Assembly: GCF_003313245.1 (NCBI RefSeq)
Contig: NZ_QJSD01000002.1
Location: forward strand, 310,001 to 374,000
DNA length: 64,000 bases
Direction of reading: 5' to 3'
Source of the DNA: Primorskyibacter marinus
GTDB lineage: Bacteria; Pseudomonadota; Alphaproteobacteria; Rhodobacterales; Rhodobacteraceae
Shown here: positions 9,578 to 19,249 of the stretch, in pieces
Layout of the letters: every line of letters begins with the position of its first letter
Numbering within the stretch: position 1 is the first letter of the stretch
Made by a program: the position numbers and the translations under genes
Notes under the pieces: generated by a model
What the model was told of the DNA's origin: nothing
Seen by the model: only the letters and a program-made list of their open reading frames with translations
Database searches by the model: none

Positions 9578-9590
9578 ATTCTGTCAGAAT
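9578..9590. promoter_or_regulatory. Palindrome ATTCT-GTC-AGAAT
   Basis: A perfect 5-bp dyad with a 3-bp spacer, 26 bases after the first palindrome in the same divergent region. It may be a second operator or chance. Confidence 0.25.
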
Positions 9591-9708
9591 AGATGCTGTC
9601 CGGATCGGGCCAGTTTTTTAACAAAATTTCGCGCTCGGCTCATTTTGGGCAGTAATTTTTTTTGAGGCCCTGACTTAAGGGCGGCGCAACTTTGAAAGGA
9701 ACCAGATT

Positions 9709-12700
9709 ATGGTCACCACTCCACTTGAATGGCTCTCCGAGTTTCAGGTCAACAATGGCTTCACGACCGATCAGTATTACGACAGCGACATTACGCAGCT
9801 AAGCAACGGAAACGTTCTGATCACCTGGACGACCGGCGACGATGCCGGTGCCGGCTCGCCGAACGGGACCGACATTGTTGGCCAGATATTCGACCCGCTG
9901 GGCAATGAGGTCGGCGGCGAATTTCGCGTCAACACGCTTCGCAACGCCGACAATGAAGGCAGTCCCTCGATCACGGCAATCGACGGTGGCGGTTTCGTCA
10001 TCACCTATCTCGATGCCGAAGTCATCGGTGGGCCGCCAGTCGTCTTCAACTACGATATCATCGCCGAAACCTACAACGCCACCGGCGGCTATGTGCGCGG
10101 TACCACCGTGCACAACAACACCAACAACGAGTTCCAGTTGACGCCGCAGATTGCCTCTCTGTCGGCCACCAATTCCATGGTGACCTGGCTGAACACGACC
10201 AATGGCGACATCATGGGGCGCACCTACAACCCGTCCACCGGCGCTTTGGGCACTGAATACGTCGTCGCGAACCTGGCGACCGGCAGCGGCGAAGGCGTGA
10301 CCGGGGTCGAGATCGCCGCGCTGGAGCAAAGCAGCCGCTATGCCGTCAGTTATGTCGATGTCGATTCGGGCAACGATCAGGTCTACCTGCAAACCCGCTC
10401 CGCTTCCGGGGCACCTATTTCTACCGTTTTGGTCGATAGTGGGCTGGCCGCGGCGCGTGACACCCATGTGACAGAGCTGTCGAATGGCAACCTTGTGGTC
10501 AGCTGGACGACCGACGGGTCCGGTGGCAGCAATTCAGGTGTTCGCGCGCGTATCTATACCTCGACATTGGCACCCGTCACCGGTGCCTTCACGCCGGCCA
10601 CCAGCGTCGCCGGCAACCAGGAAAACACGGCCATCGCGGCGGTGGGCGACAATGGTTTTGTCGTGTTCTGGTCTGACGACGAAACCTTCGACCTGCACGG
10701 TCAACGCTATTCCAATACCGGCGCGCGGATCGGCGTGGAATTCGACGTCGAGAACTTTGGCGGTACCACCCTTGACCACCTCGCCGCCGTCGGGCTGGAG
10801 GATGGCCGGGTGCAGATCACCTGGACTGCGGAATTCTCCAACGGCAGCGCCGATGATGTTTTCAGCGCGATCTGGGATCCGCGCGACAGCAACGAGACCA
10901 ACGATCCCGCAGATGCCAATGGCTATCAGGTTGGAACGCAAGAAGCGAACACCATCACCACGACGGCAGACACCCTGTACGTTGTGGGGCATGGCGGAAA
11001 TGATCGGATTATCGTCAGCCCGGCCGAGGTGAACCCGGCGGTCCTGTTTGACGGAGGTGCCGGGACCGATGCATTGGTGCTTGAGGCCGTGTCCGGCAGT
11101 TGGGACTTCCGCGGCGAGACGGTCCAGAACTTCGAAGAACTGGAATTTGCCACCGCGTCGAACCCGACGATCAACCGATACGCGTATTTCTACGACACCC
11201 AGATTACGCAGTTCGGCAGGTTCGATTTCGATTCCGACAGCAACACGTTTGAGCGTCTCTTCGTTGATATGTCGTCGATGACCACGCTCAACCTGTCCGG
11301 GGTGATCATTCAGGATCAGGGCGCGCAGGACTACACCTATATTTATGGCGACTCGTCGAACGAGAACATCACCGGCACCACGGGCCAGGATTCGATTTGG
11401 GGCGGCACTGGCGATGACACGCTGAACGGTGGCAGTGGGGATGACACCATCCTCGGTGGCACAGGTGCTGATTCCATGAGTGGCGGGGCTGGCACCGACA
11501 CGCTCTACCTTGCCAGTGACGCCTACGCGAGTGGCATCACTGTCAATCTGGGGAGCAACTTCATCTCGGGCCCCGACACGATTAGCAGTTTCGAGAACGT
11601 CACCGGGACCAATATTTCCGCGTCGGGCGACAATCTGATCGGCTCTACCGGAGCCAACCACATCATCGGCCTTTCCGGCAACGATACGCTCACTGGGCTT
11701 GCCGGCGTCGACACATTGGAAGGTGGGGCAGGCAACGATCTTCTGATCGTATCGACCTCTGCGGATGTCAGCGGTGCCAATGTCTTTGACGGTGGCTCTG
11801 GCACGGACACATTGGATTGGCAGGGGCTGGGCCTCATTCAACTCTATGATGACAGTCTGCGGTCGATTGAAGAGGTGGAGTTCGGCAATTTCGACACCAC
11901 GAACATTCAACAGGTTCGCGTCAACGCCGATCAGTTTGGTGTCGCCGGGCTTAGCACCACGCTTCGGATTGACGGTTCGAACGGGGGCGGGGATGACTGG
12001 TTTGTCATCTACACCAACGGCACGAGCGGCTTTGATGCGTCCGGCTTCACGTTCCAGGACTGGCAACTCGCCGACGACGACCGTCTCTTCATCATTGAAA
12101 GCGGTGCCAGCGGCGATGTGACACTTACAGGATCGACCGGTGACGACTCGATCGTTTCGTATGCTGGTGACGATACGCAGTTTGGCGGGCTTGGTGACGA
12201 CACCTTGAGCGGCGGCAATGACAATGACGTATTGAACGGGCAAGAGGGCAACGACCTGTTGCTCGGCGGGTTTGGCAACGACGCGTTGTTTGGTGGCAAT
12301 GACCACGACACCTTGCGCGGCGGCAGTGATGACGACACGCTGACAGGTGGCGAAGGCAATGACTTGATCGTCGGCGACAGTGGCAACGATTCAGCCAGCT
12401 ACTACAACGCCGATGGCGCTGTCACGGTCAGCCTGGCGAACCTTGGTGCACAGTTTACCGGAGCTTGGGGCACCGACACCCTGTCGGGTATCGAGAACCT
12501 GCTGGGTAGTGCAACCTACGGTGACAATCTGACCGGCGATTCCAACGCCAACATGATCTACGGCTATGGTGGCAATGACACCATGAACGCGGGCAGCGGC
12601 AACGACTCGCTGTTTGGCGGTAACGGCATGGATCAGCTTTACGGCGGTCTGGGCAACGATTCGATCCTTGGGTCGGGTGGCAACGACACCGTGTCCGGTC

Positions 12701-13806
12701 AGGGCGGCAATGACTGGCTTGAAGGCGGTGCGGCCAATGACGGCGTCTATGGCGGTGCCGACAACGACACCCTGCTTGGTGGCACTGGCAACGACACGCT
12801 GGCCGGTGGTGCCGGATTTGACGTGGCCCATTACGCCACCTCGTCGGACGGTGTTCAGGTGCGCTTGGCCGTGACCACGGCCCAGTTCATTTCGTCAAAT
12901 CAGGGAGCGGACACGATCTTCGGTATTGAAGGTGTGATCGGCTCTGATCACGATGACCGGTTGTTCGGCAACAATGCCGCAAACTATTTCGCCGCGGGTG
13001 ATGGCGAGGACCGGGTCTACGGTGGTGGCGGCAACGACACGATGGATGGTGGCGCAGGCAATAATGACTTCCTGAACTACTACTTCTCGTCCGATGCCGT
13101 TAACTTCAGCCTCGCAAATCAAGGCGCGTTTCAGTTTGTCAGCGCAAGCCAGGGCACGGATTATGCCACTAATTTCGAAAACCTCCTGGGGTCTTCGAAT
13201 GGTGACAACCTGGACGGCGACGGCAATGCCAACGTCATTCAAGGCTATGCCGGTGCCGACAATATCGACGGCGCGGGCGGTGACGATTACCTGAATGGCG
13301 GAGGTTGGAACGATACCGTGCTTGGCGGTGACGGCGACGATACCGTGCTTGGTGACTACGGCAATGACTTGCTTGGCGGCGGTAACGACAATGACAACCT
13401 TGCCGGCGGGGCCGGTGACGACTCGATCTACGGTGGCGCAGGTGCCGACCGGCTCAATGGTGGCACCGGGGCGGACATGCTTTACGGTGGAACGCAGGCG
13501 GACGTGTTCATCTATACGAATACCAACCAGTCAACGATCGCGACCCGCGACATCATTCAGGACTTCGTCAGCGGTGTTGACGAACTGAATCTTGCGGGCA
13601 TCGACGCCAACACCACGGCTGGCGGAAACCAGGCGTTTACCTATATCGGGAACGGCGCGTTCAGCGGTATAGCTGGCCAGTTGAACTGGGTCACGTTCGG
13701 ATCCACGACCTGGGTGCAGGGCGACACTGACGGCGACTCGAATGTCGATTTCAGCATCCAGCTGAACGGCGTGACGTCGCTGGTTGCAGGCGACTTTGTG
13801 CTCTGA
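9709..13806 (+). CDS. Large RTX calcium-binding secreted protein
   Basis: A protein of 1365 residues with no Sec signal, as expected for type I secretion. ATG at 9709 follows AAAGGA. Residues 1-400 contain repeated propeller-like segments around LSNGNVLITWTT, LSNGNLVVSWTTDG and LEDGRVQITWTAE. From about 545 to 1260 there are many GGxGxDxLx nonapeptides in blocks separated by SLANxGAQF...GIENLLGS spacers. Residues 1263-1365 form a serralysin-type C-terminal unit, ADVFIYTNTNQS...IIQDFVSGVDELNL, which usually carries the secretion signal. The T1SS transporter is not in the window. A strong terminator follows. Role: extracellular matrix, adhesion or S-layer-like; no enzymatic domain is seen. Confidence 0.9.
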   Translation: MVTTPLEWLSEFQVNNGFTTDQYYDSDITQLSNGNVLITWTTGDDAGAGSPNGTDIVGQIFDPLGNEVGGEFRVNTLRNADNEGSPSITAIDGGGFVITYLDAEVIGGPPVVFNYDIIAETYNATGGYVRGTTVHNNTNNEFQLTPQIASLSATNSMVTWLNTTNGDIMGRTYNPSTGALGTEYVVANLATGSGEGVTGVEIAALEQSSRYAVSYVDVDSGNDQVYLQTRSASGAPISTVLVDSGLAAARDTHVTELSNGNLVVSWTTDGSGGSNSGVRARIYTSTLAPVTGAFTPATSVAGNQENTAIAAVGDNGFVVFWSDDETFDLHGQRYSNTGARIGVEFDVENFGGTTLDHLAAVGLEDGRVQITWTAEFSNGSADDVFSAIWDPRDSNETNDPADANGYQVGTQEANTITTTADTLYVVGHGGNDRIIVSPAEVNPAVLFDGGAGTDALVLEAVSGSWDFRGETVQNFEELEFATASNPTINRYAYFYDTQITQFGRFDFDSDSNTFERLFVDMSSMTTLNLSGVIIQDQGAQDYTYIYGDSSNENITGTTGQDSIWGGTGDDTLNGGSGDDTILGGTGADSMSGGAGTDTLYLASDAYASGITVNLGSNFISGPDTISSFENVTGTNISASGDNLIGSTGANHIIGLSGNDTLTGLAGVDTLEGGAGNDLLIVSTSADVSGANVFDGGSGTDTLDWQGLGLIQLYDDSLRSIEEVEFGNFDTTNIQQVRVNADQFGVAGLSTTLRIDGSNGGGDDWFVIYTNGTSGFDASGFTFQDWQLADDDRLFIIESGASGDVTLTGSTGDDSIVSYAGDDTQFGGLGDDTLSGGNDNDVLNGQEGNDLLLGGFGNDALFGGNDHDTLRGGSDDDTLTGGEGNDLIVGDSGNDSASYYNADGAVTVSLANLGAQFTGAWGTDTLSGIENLLGSATYGDNLTGDSNANMIYGYGGNDTMNAGSGNDSLFGGNGMDQLYGGLGNDSILGSGGNDTVSGQGGNDWLEGGAANDGVYGGADNDTLLGGTGNDTLAGGAGFDVAHYATSSDGVQVRLAVTTAQFISSNQGADTIFGIEGVIGSDHDDRLFGNNAANYFAAGDGEDRVYGGGGNDTMDGGAGNNDFLNYYFSSDAVNFSLANQGAFQFVSASQGTDYATNFENLLGSSNGDNLDGDGNANVIQGYAGADNIDGAGGDDYLNGGGWNDTVLGGDGDDTVLGDYGNDLLGGGNDNDNLAGGAGDDSIYGGAGADRLNGGTGADMLYGGTQADVFIYTNTNQSTIATRDIIQDFVSGVDELNLAGIDANTTAGGNQAFTYIGNGAFSGIAGQLNWVTFGSTTWVQGDTDGDSNVDFSIQLNGVTSLVAGDFVL

Positions 13807-13833
13807 TCCAAGTCAGGTATCAATAGTGAAAGG

Positions 13834-13857
13834 GGCGCGGGGGACCGCGCCTTTTTT
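13834..13857 (+). terminator. Rho-independent terminator of the large RTX gene
   Basis: Stem GGCGCGG / CCGCGCC of 7 bp with loop GGGA, then six T, 27 bases after the stop codon. Confidence 0.9.
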
Positions 13858-14013
13858 ATGTCAGGCGCCACGCGTGATCTGACTGGTACGACCGGTTTCT
13901 CAAGTGACCATTCCGAAGTTTAGCTAAAAGCCAAGCATTTGAAGATGGCTGATTCACTCTAGGCTAATGCCCAGCACTCATCTTGCTGGCAGGTCTGGAG
14001 TGAGGGTGCGAAA

Positions 14014-15426
14014 ATGCCGGTATTCGGAAGCGGTAAGGTCGTGCGTGGGCTTGGTGGCTCCGCCGGGTTTGGGGAAATGGAAATGCAGCGCGGGGACGAC
14101 TTGGCGCTGCGGTTGAATTTGTCGAGCGTCTTCCCGGACGGATTGAATTATTTCGGAACGCGGTACGGCGTTTGGGGTCTGTTTGTGAACACGAATGGTA
14201 CGCTTTCCTTTGGAACGCCATTCGCGTCTTATCCTGACGTCGGCAATCGCAGCGTCGCTCGGGACTTGATTGCCCCGCTATGGTCGGATGTGGACACACG
14301 GATTGACGGCGAAGGCACTGAAAGTGGCAGCATATGGATCGACCTGGATGCAGTTCGTGATGTGGTGACGATCACCTGGGCCGATGTTGGTGCTTACCGA
14401 AGGAATGCGGATCAGACAAACCTGTTCCAAGTGCAGCTTTTTGACAGAGGCGGCGGCGATTTCGATCTGGCGATGCGTTATGAAAGGATCGAGTGGACGC
14501 AGGGAACCGGCACTTATGATGATGGCGGCCGAGCGCTTCTCGCGGCGCGAAATTTGACGAAACCAGAGTGGCTGTCGCCTTTTGGCAGCAGCGCCGCCTT
14601 GATGGACCTGCCGGATACCGTGGGAAACACCGGTGTTCGCGGGCTTTGGGTCTATGAAATGCGAGACGGCAACGTGACTGATCTGGGAACCGTTGATGGG
14701 GTCGAGCGCACCGGAACAGTTCGGGACGATGTTTTGGAAGGCACCGCGTTTGATGACAAGCTGACCGCGCTGGGTGGGGATGACGTGCTGTTTGGTGAAG
14801 GCGGGTCCGACTATCTGTACGGCGGTGACGGGTCGGACACGCTGGTTGGTGGCGGCGGAGATGATTTCATTTTCGCCGGTGACACCTCTGCCGATCTTCA
14901 CGACGTGGTTTTTGGAGGCGACGGCAATGATCTGGTAGAGGCAGGCTATGGAAATGACCTCGTCTACGGGGGAAATGGCGATGACGATCTCAGGGGGAGC
15001 TACGCCATTGACACGCTGATCGGGCAAGACGGCAACGATACGTTAACCGGGGGCGCATTATCTGACTATCTGTACGGTGGCGCAGGCGACGATTTCATCA
15101 ATGGCGGTGTCGGCTATGACCGGCTCAGAGGGAATGCCGGTGCCGATCGTTTCTACCATGGTGGTGTCAAGGAGCATCGCTGCGACTGGATCCGCGATTA
15201 CTCCCAAGCGGAAGGCGACATGCTGGTTTTTGGCTTAAAGAACAGGTCGCCGCTGTTGTTCCGGGTGAATGTCGGCGAAACACCCGGTGCCGGTGAGGAC
15301 GGTGTACCCGAGGCATTTGTCGTCTATCGCCCGACCGGCCAGATTCTCTGGGCCCTGATCGATGGTGGAACACAAAGCAGTGTGACCTTGTTCATGACCG
15401 GGCAGGAATACGAGCTGTTCCTGTGA
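14014..15426 (+). CDS. NIDO-domain RTX protein
   Basis: A protein of 470 residues. Residues 45-205 look like a nidogen (NIDO) extracellular domain: YGVWGLFVNTNGTLSFG, IAPLWSDVDTR, VVTITWADVGAYR and FQVQLFDRGGGDFDLAMRYE. Residues 240-385 carry RTX nonapeptides such as LGGDDVLFGEGGSDYLYGG. The tail (390-470) ends VYRPTGQILWALIDGG...GQEYELFL. There is no Sec signal, so export by a type I system is likely. ATG at 14014 has AGGG upstream. NIDO domains are linked to adhesion in other proteins. A second copy of the tail motif follows in frame after the stop codon. Confidence 0.85.
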   Translation: MPVFGSGKVVRGLGGSAGFGEMEMQRGDDLALRLNLSSVFPDGLNYFGTRYGVWGLFVNTNGTLSFGTPFASYPDVGNRSVARDLIAPLWSDVDTRIDGEGTESGSIWIDLDAVRDVVTITWADVGAYRRNADQTNLFQVQLFDRGGGDFDLAMRYERIEWTQGTGTYDDGGRALLAARNLTKPEWLSPFGSSAALMDLPDTVGNTGVRGLWVYEMRDGNVTDLGTVDGVERTGTVRDDVLEGTAFDDKLTALGGDDVLFGEGGSDYLYGGDGSDTLVGGGGDDFIFAGDTSADLHDVVFGGDGNDLVEAGYGNDLVYGGNGDDDLRGSYAIDTLIGQDGNDTLTGGALSDYLYGGAGDDFINGGVGYDRLRGNAGADRFYHGGVKEHRCDWIRDYSQAEGDMLVFGLKNRSPLLFRVNVGETPGAGEDGVPEAFVVYRPTGQILWALIDGGTQSSVTLFMTGQEYELFL

Positions 15427-15447
15427 ACGATCGCGCATTGGTGGGTA

Positions 15448-15639
15448 TTGCATCCTGAGCGCGTAGAAACTGCACCTATAGAATGGCCTGCCAATGACTG
15501 TTTTCGCGACCTTGTTGCCAAGTATAGACCTGAGCCGCAAGTTCCCTTCACGCCAACCGGTCAGATCCTTTGGATTCTGGTGGGTGACGAAGATCAGGAC
15601 GAGATCAATCTACAGACCGACGGAATGCGTTTGACCTGA
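15448..15639 (+). pseudogene. Remnant of an RTX C-terminal tail, in frame after the stop of the NIDO-RTX gene
   Basis: The stretch is open and in the same frame as the upstream gene past its TGA at 15424-15426. It encodes TPTGQILWILVGDEDQDEIN, closely like RPTGQILWALIDGG near the end of the upstream protein. It has no convincing start (TTG without Shine-Dalgarno). Most likely it is the leftover of a tandem-duplicated or truncated RTX gene. Stop-codon readthrough adding a second tail is a less likely alternative. Confidence 0.5.
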
Positions 15640-15685
15640 TGGGCGAGTATGGCAACTCTTGTGTGTTTGGCCCAGGAGGTCGGCG

Positions 15686-17176
15686 TCAGAAAATGAAATC
15701 ACTGTCGACCCAAGTATCCGGATCGATGGGCTGGCCGTCCATGCTGTGCACGCGCAAATGCTGATCCTGCCAATGGATGTCGACGCCATAGGGCCGTTCG
15801 CGCAGGTACAGATCCGATATGTCGTATATCATGCCCCAGTCATCCAGATTGATAATGTCGCGACCGTGTTCGAAATCCGTGATCGTGTTGCGCACGCCAT
15901 CGCGCGTCAGAACAAATGTATCCGCGCCTGCGCCACCTGTCAGACGGTCTTCGCCGGTTCCGGCGATCAGCACGTCATCACCCGCGCCGCCATCAAGCCA
16001 ATCCATGCCACCGTTTCCGATCAGCAAATCGTCGCGTGCGGAGCCTGTGATCCTGTCTCGGCCATCGGTGCCGATATACCGTCCGCCGATTTCGGACCGA
16101 TCCAGCGTCAGTTGAGTGATGCCTTCGCTCCCGGCCCCCGCGACAAAGATCTGCTGGTCGTTGCCAACCTGCGCGGTCCCGATAGCCGTAACATTTTTGA
16201 TCGTCCAGCCGTTGTGGTTTTCCAACGCGTGATGGTGAAACAATTCTCCGCCCGGCAGGACCTCCAACAGGCTGATACCATCATCAGAACCTCCCGCCAG
16301 CACAAAGCCGCGCTGGCCGACCTCGAAACTGGCCAGCGCGTCCGTATCGGCGAAACGGGTAAGAGGGGTGTCGATCATGTGGTCGGCGATAAAGAACACC
16401 CCCATGTCGTTCACCCGGACCGATGTCAGGGAGTTGCTGGTCGTGGACGCGGTGATGACGAAGGTTTGACCTTCCACGCTGACGCTGGCGATTGAATCTA
16501 TGCCAGTGACCCAAAGCCCGTCTTTGACACCCAGCGTATCGACAAAGCGGCTGACCCCGTTCCCGGCGACGCTGTAGCTGGACAGCCCGTTATCAGAAAC
16601 CGAAGCCGAGATGAGATAGGTGTTGCCGCCAGCGGTTACAGGCAGCAGATCGACCACATCTTTGGCTGTGGATTTGGGGGTATCCGTATGGGTGGACCGG
16701 TGCAAAACAGTGCCGCTCTTTGCGACTTCCCATAGCTGAATGCCATTATCGTCATGCGCGGCAGTTGCGAAAAACTGGCGCGCACCGATATCGAAGGCGG
16801 TGATGCGGCTGATCTCGGACACGTCTTCCGGCAGACGTAATGCCCCTGCCGAAGACATCTGTGCGGTCGGGCTGAGCGCCTGAAGGTCGACGCGCGCCCC
16901 GCTATGCGCGACAGACAGCATACTGGTCTGGTTCCCATGTGACATGATCGTCATGTCGCTGGTGGCAAATGTCTGCCCCAGACCATTGATGACCGTATCG
17001 CCGCGCCGCACCGCGCCTTGATCCTCGCGCAGTTCGAACACAGTCGTTGTGCCGGTGGCAGATGAGGCGGCATAAAGCCACGTTCGCCCGGCGTTTTCCA
17101 ATACTTCGAAGGCGGAAACCAATGCCATCTGATGTGCTGACCCAAAGGCCATCACCTTTTCAAATCCGAGCTTCAT
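15686..17176 (-). CDS. Propeller-like RTX calcium-binding protein
   Basis: A protein of 496 residues from the ATG at 17176, behind AGGTGG. Residues 1-370 show repeated beta-rich segments with ITAFDIGARQFFATAAHDD, VEGQTFVITASTTSNSLTS and FEVGQRGFVLAGGSDDGIS, which look like propeller blades. Residues 372-430 hold RTX repeats (GTDGRDRITGSARDDLLIG, GGAGDDVLIAGTGEDRLTGG). The tail has ADTFVLTRDGVRNTITDFEHG, as in other type I-exported RTX proteins. It faces the two other RTX genes and follows the FlaA1-like gene on the same strand. No catalytic motif is visible. Probably extracellular. Confidence 0.85.
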   Translation of the reverse strand: MKLGFEKVMAFGSAHQMALVSAFEVLENAGRTWLYAASSATGTTTVFELREDQGAVRRGDTVINGLGQTFATSDMTIMSHGNQTSMLSVAHSGARVDLQALSPTAQMSSAGALRLPEDVSEISRITAFDIGARQFFATAAHDDNGIQLWEVAKSGTVLHRSTHTDTPKSTAKDVVDLLPVTAGGNTYLISASVSDNGLSSYSVAGNGVSRFVDTLGVKDGLWVTGIDSIASVSVEGQTFVITASTTSNSLTSVRVNDMGVFFIADHMIDTPLTRFADTDALASFEVGQRGFVLAGGSDDGISLLEVLPGGELFHHHALENHNGWTIKNVTAIGTAQVGNDQQIFVAGAGSEGITQLTLDRSEIGGRYIGTDGRDRITGSARDDLLIGNGGMDWLDGGAGDDVLIAGTGEDRLTGGAGADTFVLTRDGVRNTITDFEHGRDIINLDDWGMIYDISDLYLRERPYGVDIHWQDQHLRVHSMDGQPIDPDTWVDSDFIF

Positions 17177-17332
17177 TATAGCCACCCACCTAAAACGTGC
17201 TTCCACGAGCGGTCAGGGTGGCGCAGCAAGGGTGTTGTGTGCGGGCGAAATTCCGGCAAAGTTGTGAAGCATCGTTAAAATGCAACGGGCCCCCGGTTGT
17301 GAGGGCTGGTTGCTGTAGCAACGCTATTTATA

Positions 17333-19249
17333 TCAACTGATCTGCGCGTCCTCGACGCGGTCATCGTCGGCAGAGCGTTCCACCCAACGCCCGATCACAG
17401 CTTTGGCGGCCTCTTCATCCAGACTGTCGATGGCGCGGCGCAGATCCTTCATGGCGTTTGCCATTTCGATTTCCGACAGATAGCTTTCCTGAGCGCGCAG
17501 GATCTTGTGATGTGGCGTGGTCAGCATGTCAGGAGAGATCAGCAACTCTTCATGCAGCTTTTCGCCCGGACGCAGTCCAGTGATCATAATTTCGATCTCG
17601 CCATCCGGATGCGCGGCGTCGCGCACGGTGTGACCGGCCCCTTCGATCATCTGGCGCGCCAGTTTGTGGATCGGCACAGGGTCCCCCATATCGAGCACGA
17701 AAACATCGCCACCGCGTGCAAATGACCCGGCGAGCAGGACCAGACGCGCAGCCTCTGCGATGGTCATAAAGTAGCGGGTCACAGACCCGTGCGTCAGCGT
17801 CACGGGACCGCCGCGTCCGATCTGTTCTTCGAACAGTGGTATGACAGACCCGGAAGAGCCAAGAACATTGCCAAAGCGCACCATGGAAAAACGCGTATTG
17901 GCAGATCGTGTTGCAAGGTCCTGCACCACAAGTTCGGCCAGCCGTTTCGACGCGCCCATGACATTTGTTGGACGCACGGCTTTGTCTGACGACACAAGGA
18001 TGAACCGCTCCACGCCGACGTCGCGCGCAGCGTCGGCGATGACTTTCGTGCCGATCACGTTGTTGCGCAGGCCTGCGATCGCATTGCATTCCACCAGTGG
18101 AAGGTGCTTGTAGGCCGCCGCGTGCAGCACGACGTCGATTTTGTATTTGGTCAAGACCTGACGCACGGTGTCGTCATCGCAAATGCTGCCAAGCACCGGC
18201 ACAAGTGTGAGATCGCCCGCCAGATCCCGCATTTCCTTTTCGATGTTGTAAAGCGCCAGCTCTGAATGATCCAACAACACGATACAATGCGGACGGCAGG
18301 CAGTCAGCTGTCGGCACAGTTCTGACCCAATGGACCCGCCGGCGCCGGTGATCAGAATGCGGCGGTCGGAATAGGCGTGGCTGACGCCCGGCAATTCTGT
18401 CTCCAGCCGATTGCGCCCAAGAAGGTCGTCCAGTGAAACCGGCGTCACTTGCTTGCTCATCTCGCCTTGGCCGACCAGCTCGGCAAAGGAGGGCAACGCG
18501 TGGACCTCGCAGCCCAGTTCGCGAAGATCCAGGGCGATGCGCGACTGACGCGCCTGTGGCAAGGACGGCATCGCCAAAACCACCCGATCAATGGCCAAAC
18601 GGGTGATCAGCTCCTTGATTTGGCTTGGTGCGTGGACTTGAAGCCCCGCAACCACATTGGTTTGCAATGTCGGGTTATCGTCCACGAAGACAACCGGCAA
18701 GATCGCTTCGTCTGTTCGCAAAGCTGCGACAAGCTGCTGACCTGTGCGTCCCGCGCCATAAACCAGCACGCGCATCCGTCGTTGACCCTTGCGGTAGACG
18801 TAATTCAACAAGAATTGTCGCAAAGCGATGCGCCAGCTGGCGCTTGCCACCAGGTAGAACAGCGAGAAAATGAAGAAGACCTCGCCGGGAATGGAGGGCG
18901 TGAACAGCATGTTCACAACCGCGCCGATAATCCCCAGTGCTGTGCCGTGCAGCGCTGTTCGGATAATGCCGCGCGTTTCGTAGGCATTCAATTTTATTCG
19001 CGGAATGGAAAGGTAGATCGAAACCCCGGTGCCAAGCACTGCCATCGCGCCCATCAAGGGCACCAGGTTCGTCAGAAGCGAAAGCTGTACTTCGGTGGAG
19101 CCGTTGAGCAAGAGGGCGGCAAACAATGCCAGCGGAATCATCAGAATGTCGAGAATTACGAAAATGGCTCTCTTCTGAAGGCGTGTTAATGTGGTTGCCA
19201 AGTAGTAAAACACCGGTCCAACCCTTCTAAACATTCCACCAGCAGTCAT
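17333..19249 (-). CDS. FlaA1/CapD/WbpM-like membrane nucleotide-sugar 4,6-dehydratase
   Basis: A protein of 638 residues. The N-terminal 150 residues hold about four membrane helices (IFVILDILMIPLALFAALLL, LVPLMGAMAVLGTGVSIYLS). A first Rossmann segment (VLVYGAGRTGQQLV) precedes the catalytic SDR domain with ILITGAGGSIGSELCRQL, LVSSDKAVRPTNVMGASKR and the C-terminal TGLRPGEKLHEELL. SDK and MGASK (Met in place of the usual Tyr) mark the inverting UDP-GlcNAc C6-dehydratase type. Such enzymes start deoxy-sugar synthesis for polysaccharides or glycoproteins. ATG at 19249. It is probably functionally tied to the glycan operon 8 kb away. Confidence 0.9.
   Translation of the reverse strand: MTAGGMFRRVGPVFYYLATTLTRLQKRAIFVILDILMIPLALFAALLLNGSTEVQLSLLTNLVPLMGAMAVLGTGVSIYLSIPRIKLNAYETRGIIRTALHGTALGIIGAVVNMLFTPSIPGEVFFIFSLFYLVASASWRIALRQFLLNYVYRKGQRRMRVLVYGAGRTGQQLVAALRTDEAILPVVFVDDNPTLQTNVVAGLQVHAPSQIKELITRLAIDRVVLAMPSLPQARQSRIALDLRELGCEVHALPSFAELVGQGEMSKQVTPVSLDDLLGRNRLETELPGVSHAYSDRRILITGAGGSIGSELCRQLTACRPHCIVLLDHSELALYNIEKEMRDLAGDLTLVPVLGSICDDDTVRQVLTKYKIDVVLHAAAYKHLPLVECNAIAGLRNNVIGTKVIADAARDVGVERFILVSSDKAVRPTNVMGASKRLAELVVQDLATRSANTRFSMVRFGNVLGSSGSVIPLFEEQIGRGGPVTLTHGSVTRYFMTIAEAARLVLLAGSFARGGDVFVLDMGDPVPIHKLARQMIEGAGHTVRDAAHPDGEIEIMITGLRPGEKLHEELLISPDMLTTPHHKILRAQESYLSEIEMANAMKDLRRAIDSLDEEAAKAVIGRWVERSADDDRVEDAQIS

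Larger units (their letters stand above)
9348..9708. other. Divergent control region between the glycan operon and RTX gene
   Basis: AT-richer than its neighbours and without a supported gene. It must hold the promoters of the leftward glycan operon and the rightward RTX gene. Two short palindromes stand out (9538-9551 and 9578-9590), and T/A runs occur at 9614-9624 and 9656-9663. Confidence 0.6.

Noticed and set aside
10534-12306. 590-codon antisense frame inside the RTX gene
   Set aside because: Produced by the repetitive GGxGxD coding sequence on the other strand; low-complexity product.
11340-13500. Regular DNA repeats that might be taken for a repeat array
   Set aside because: They are in-frame RTX nonapeptide codons within one gene, not CRISPR or tandem non-coding repeats.
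13919-13928. Palindrome TTTAGCTAAA before the NIDO-RTX gene
   Set aside because: Short and AT-rich; no second copy with the same context. Left out as probable chance.
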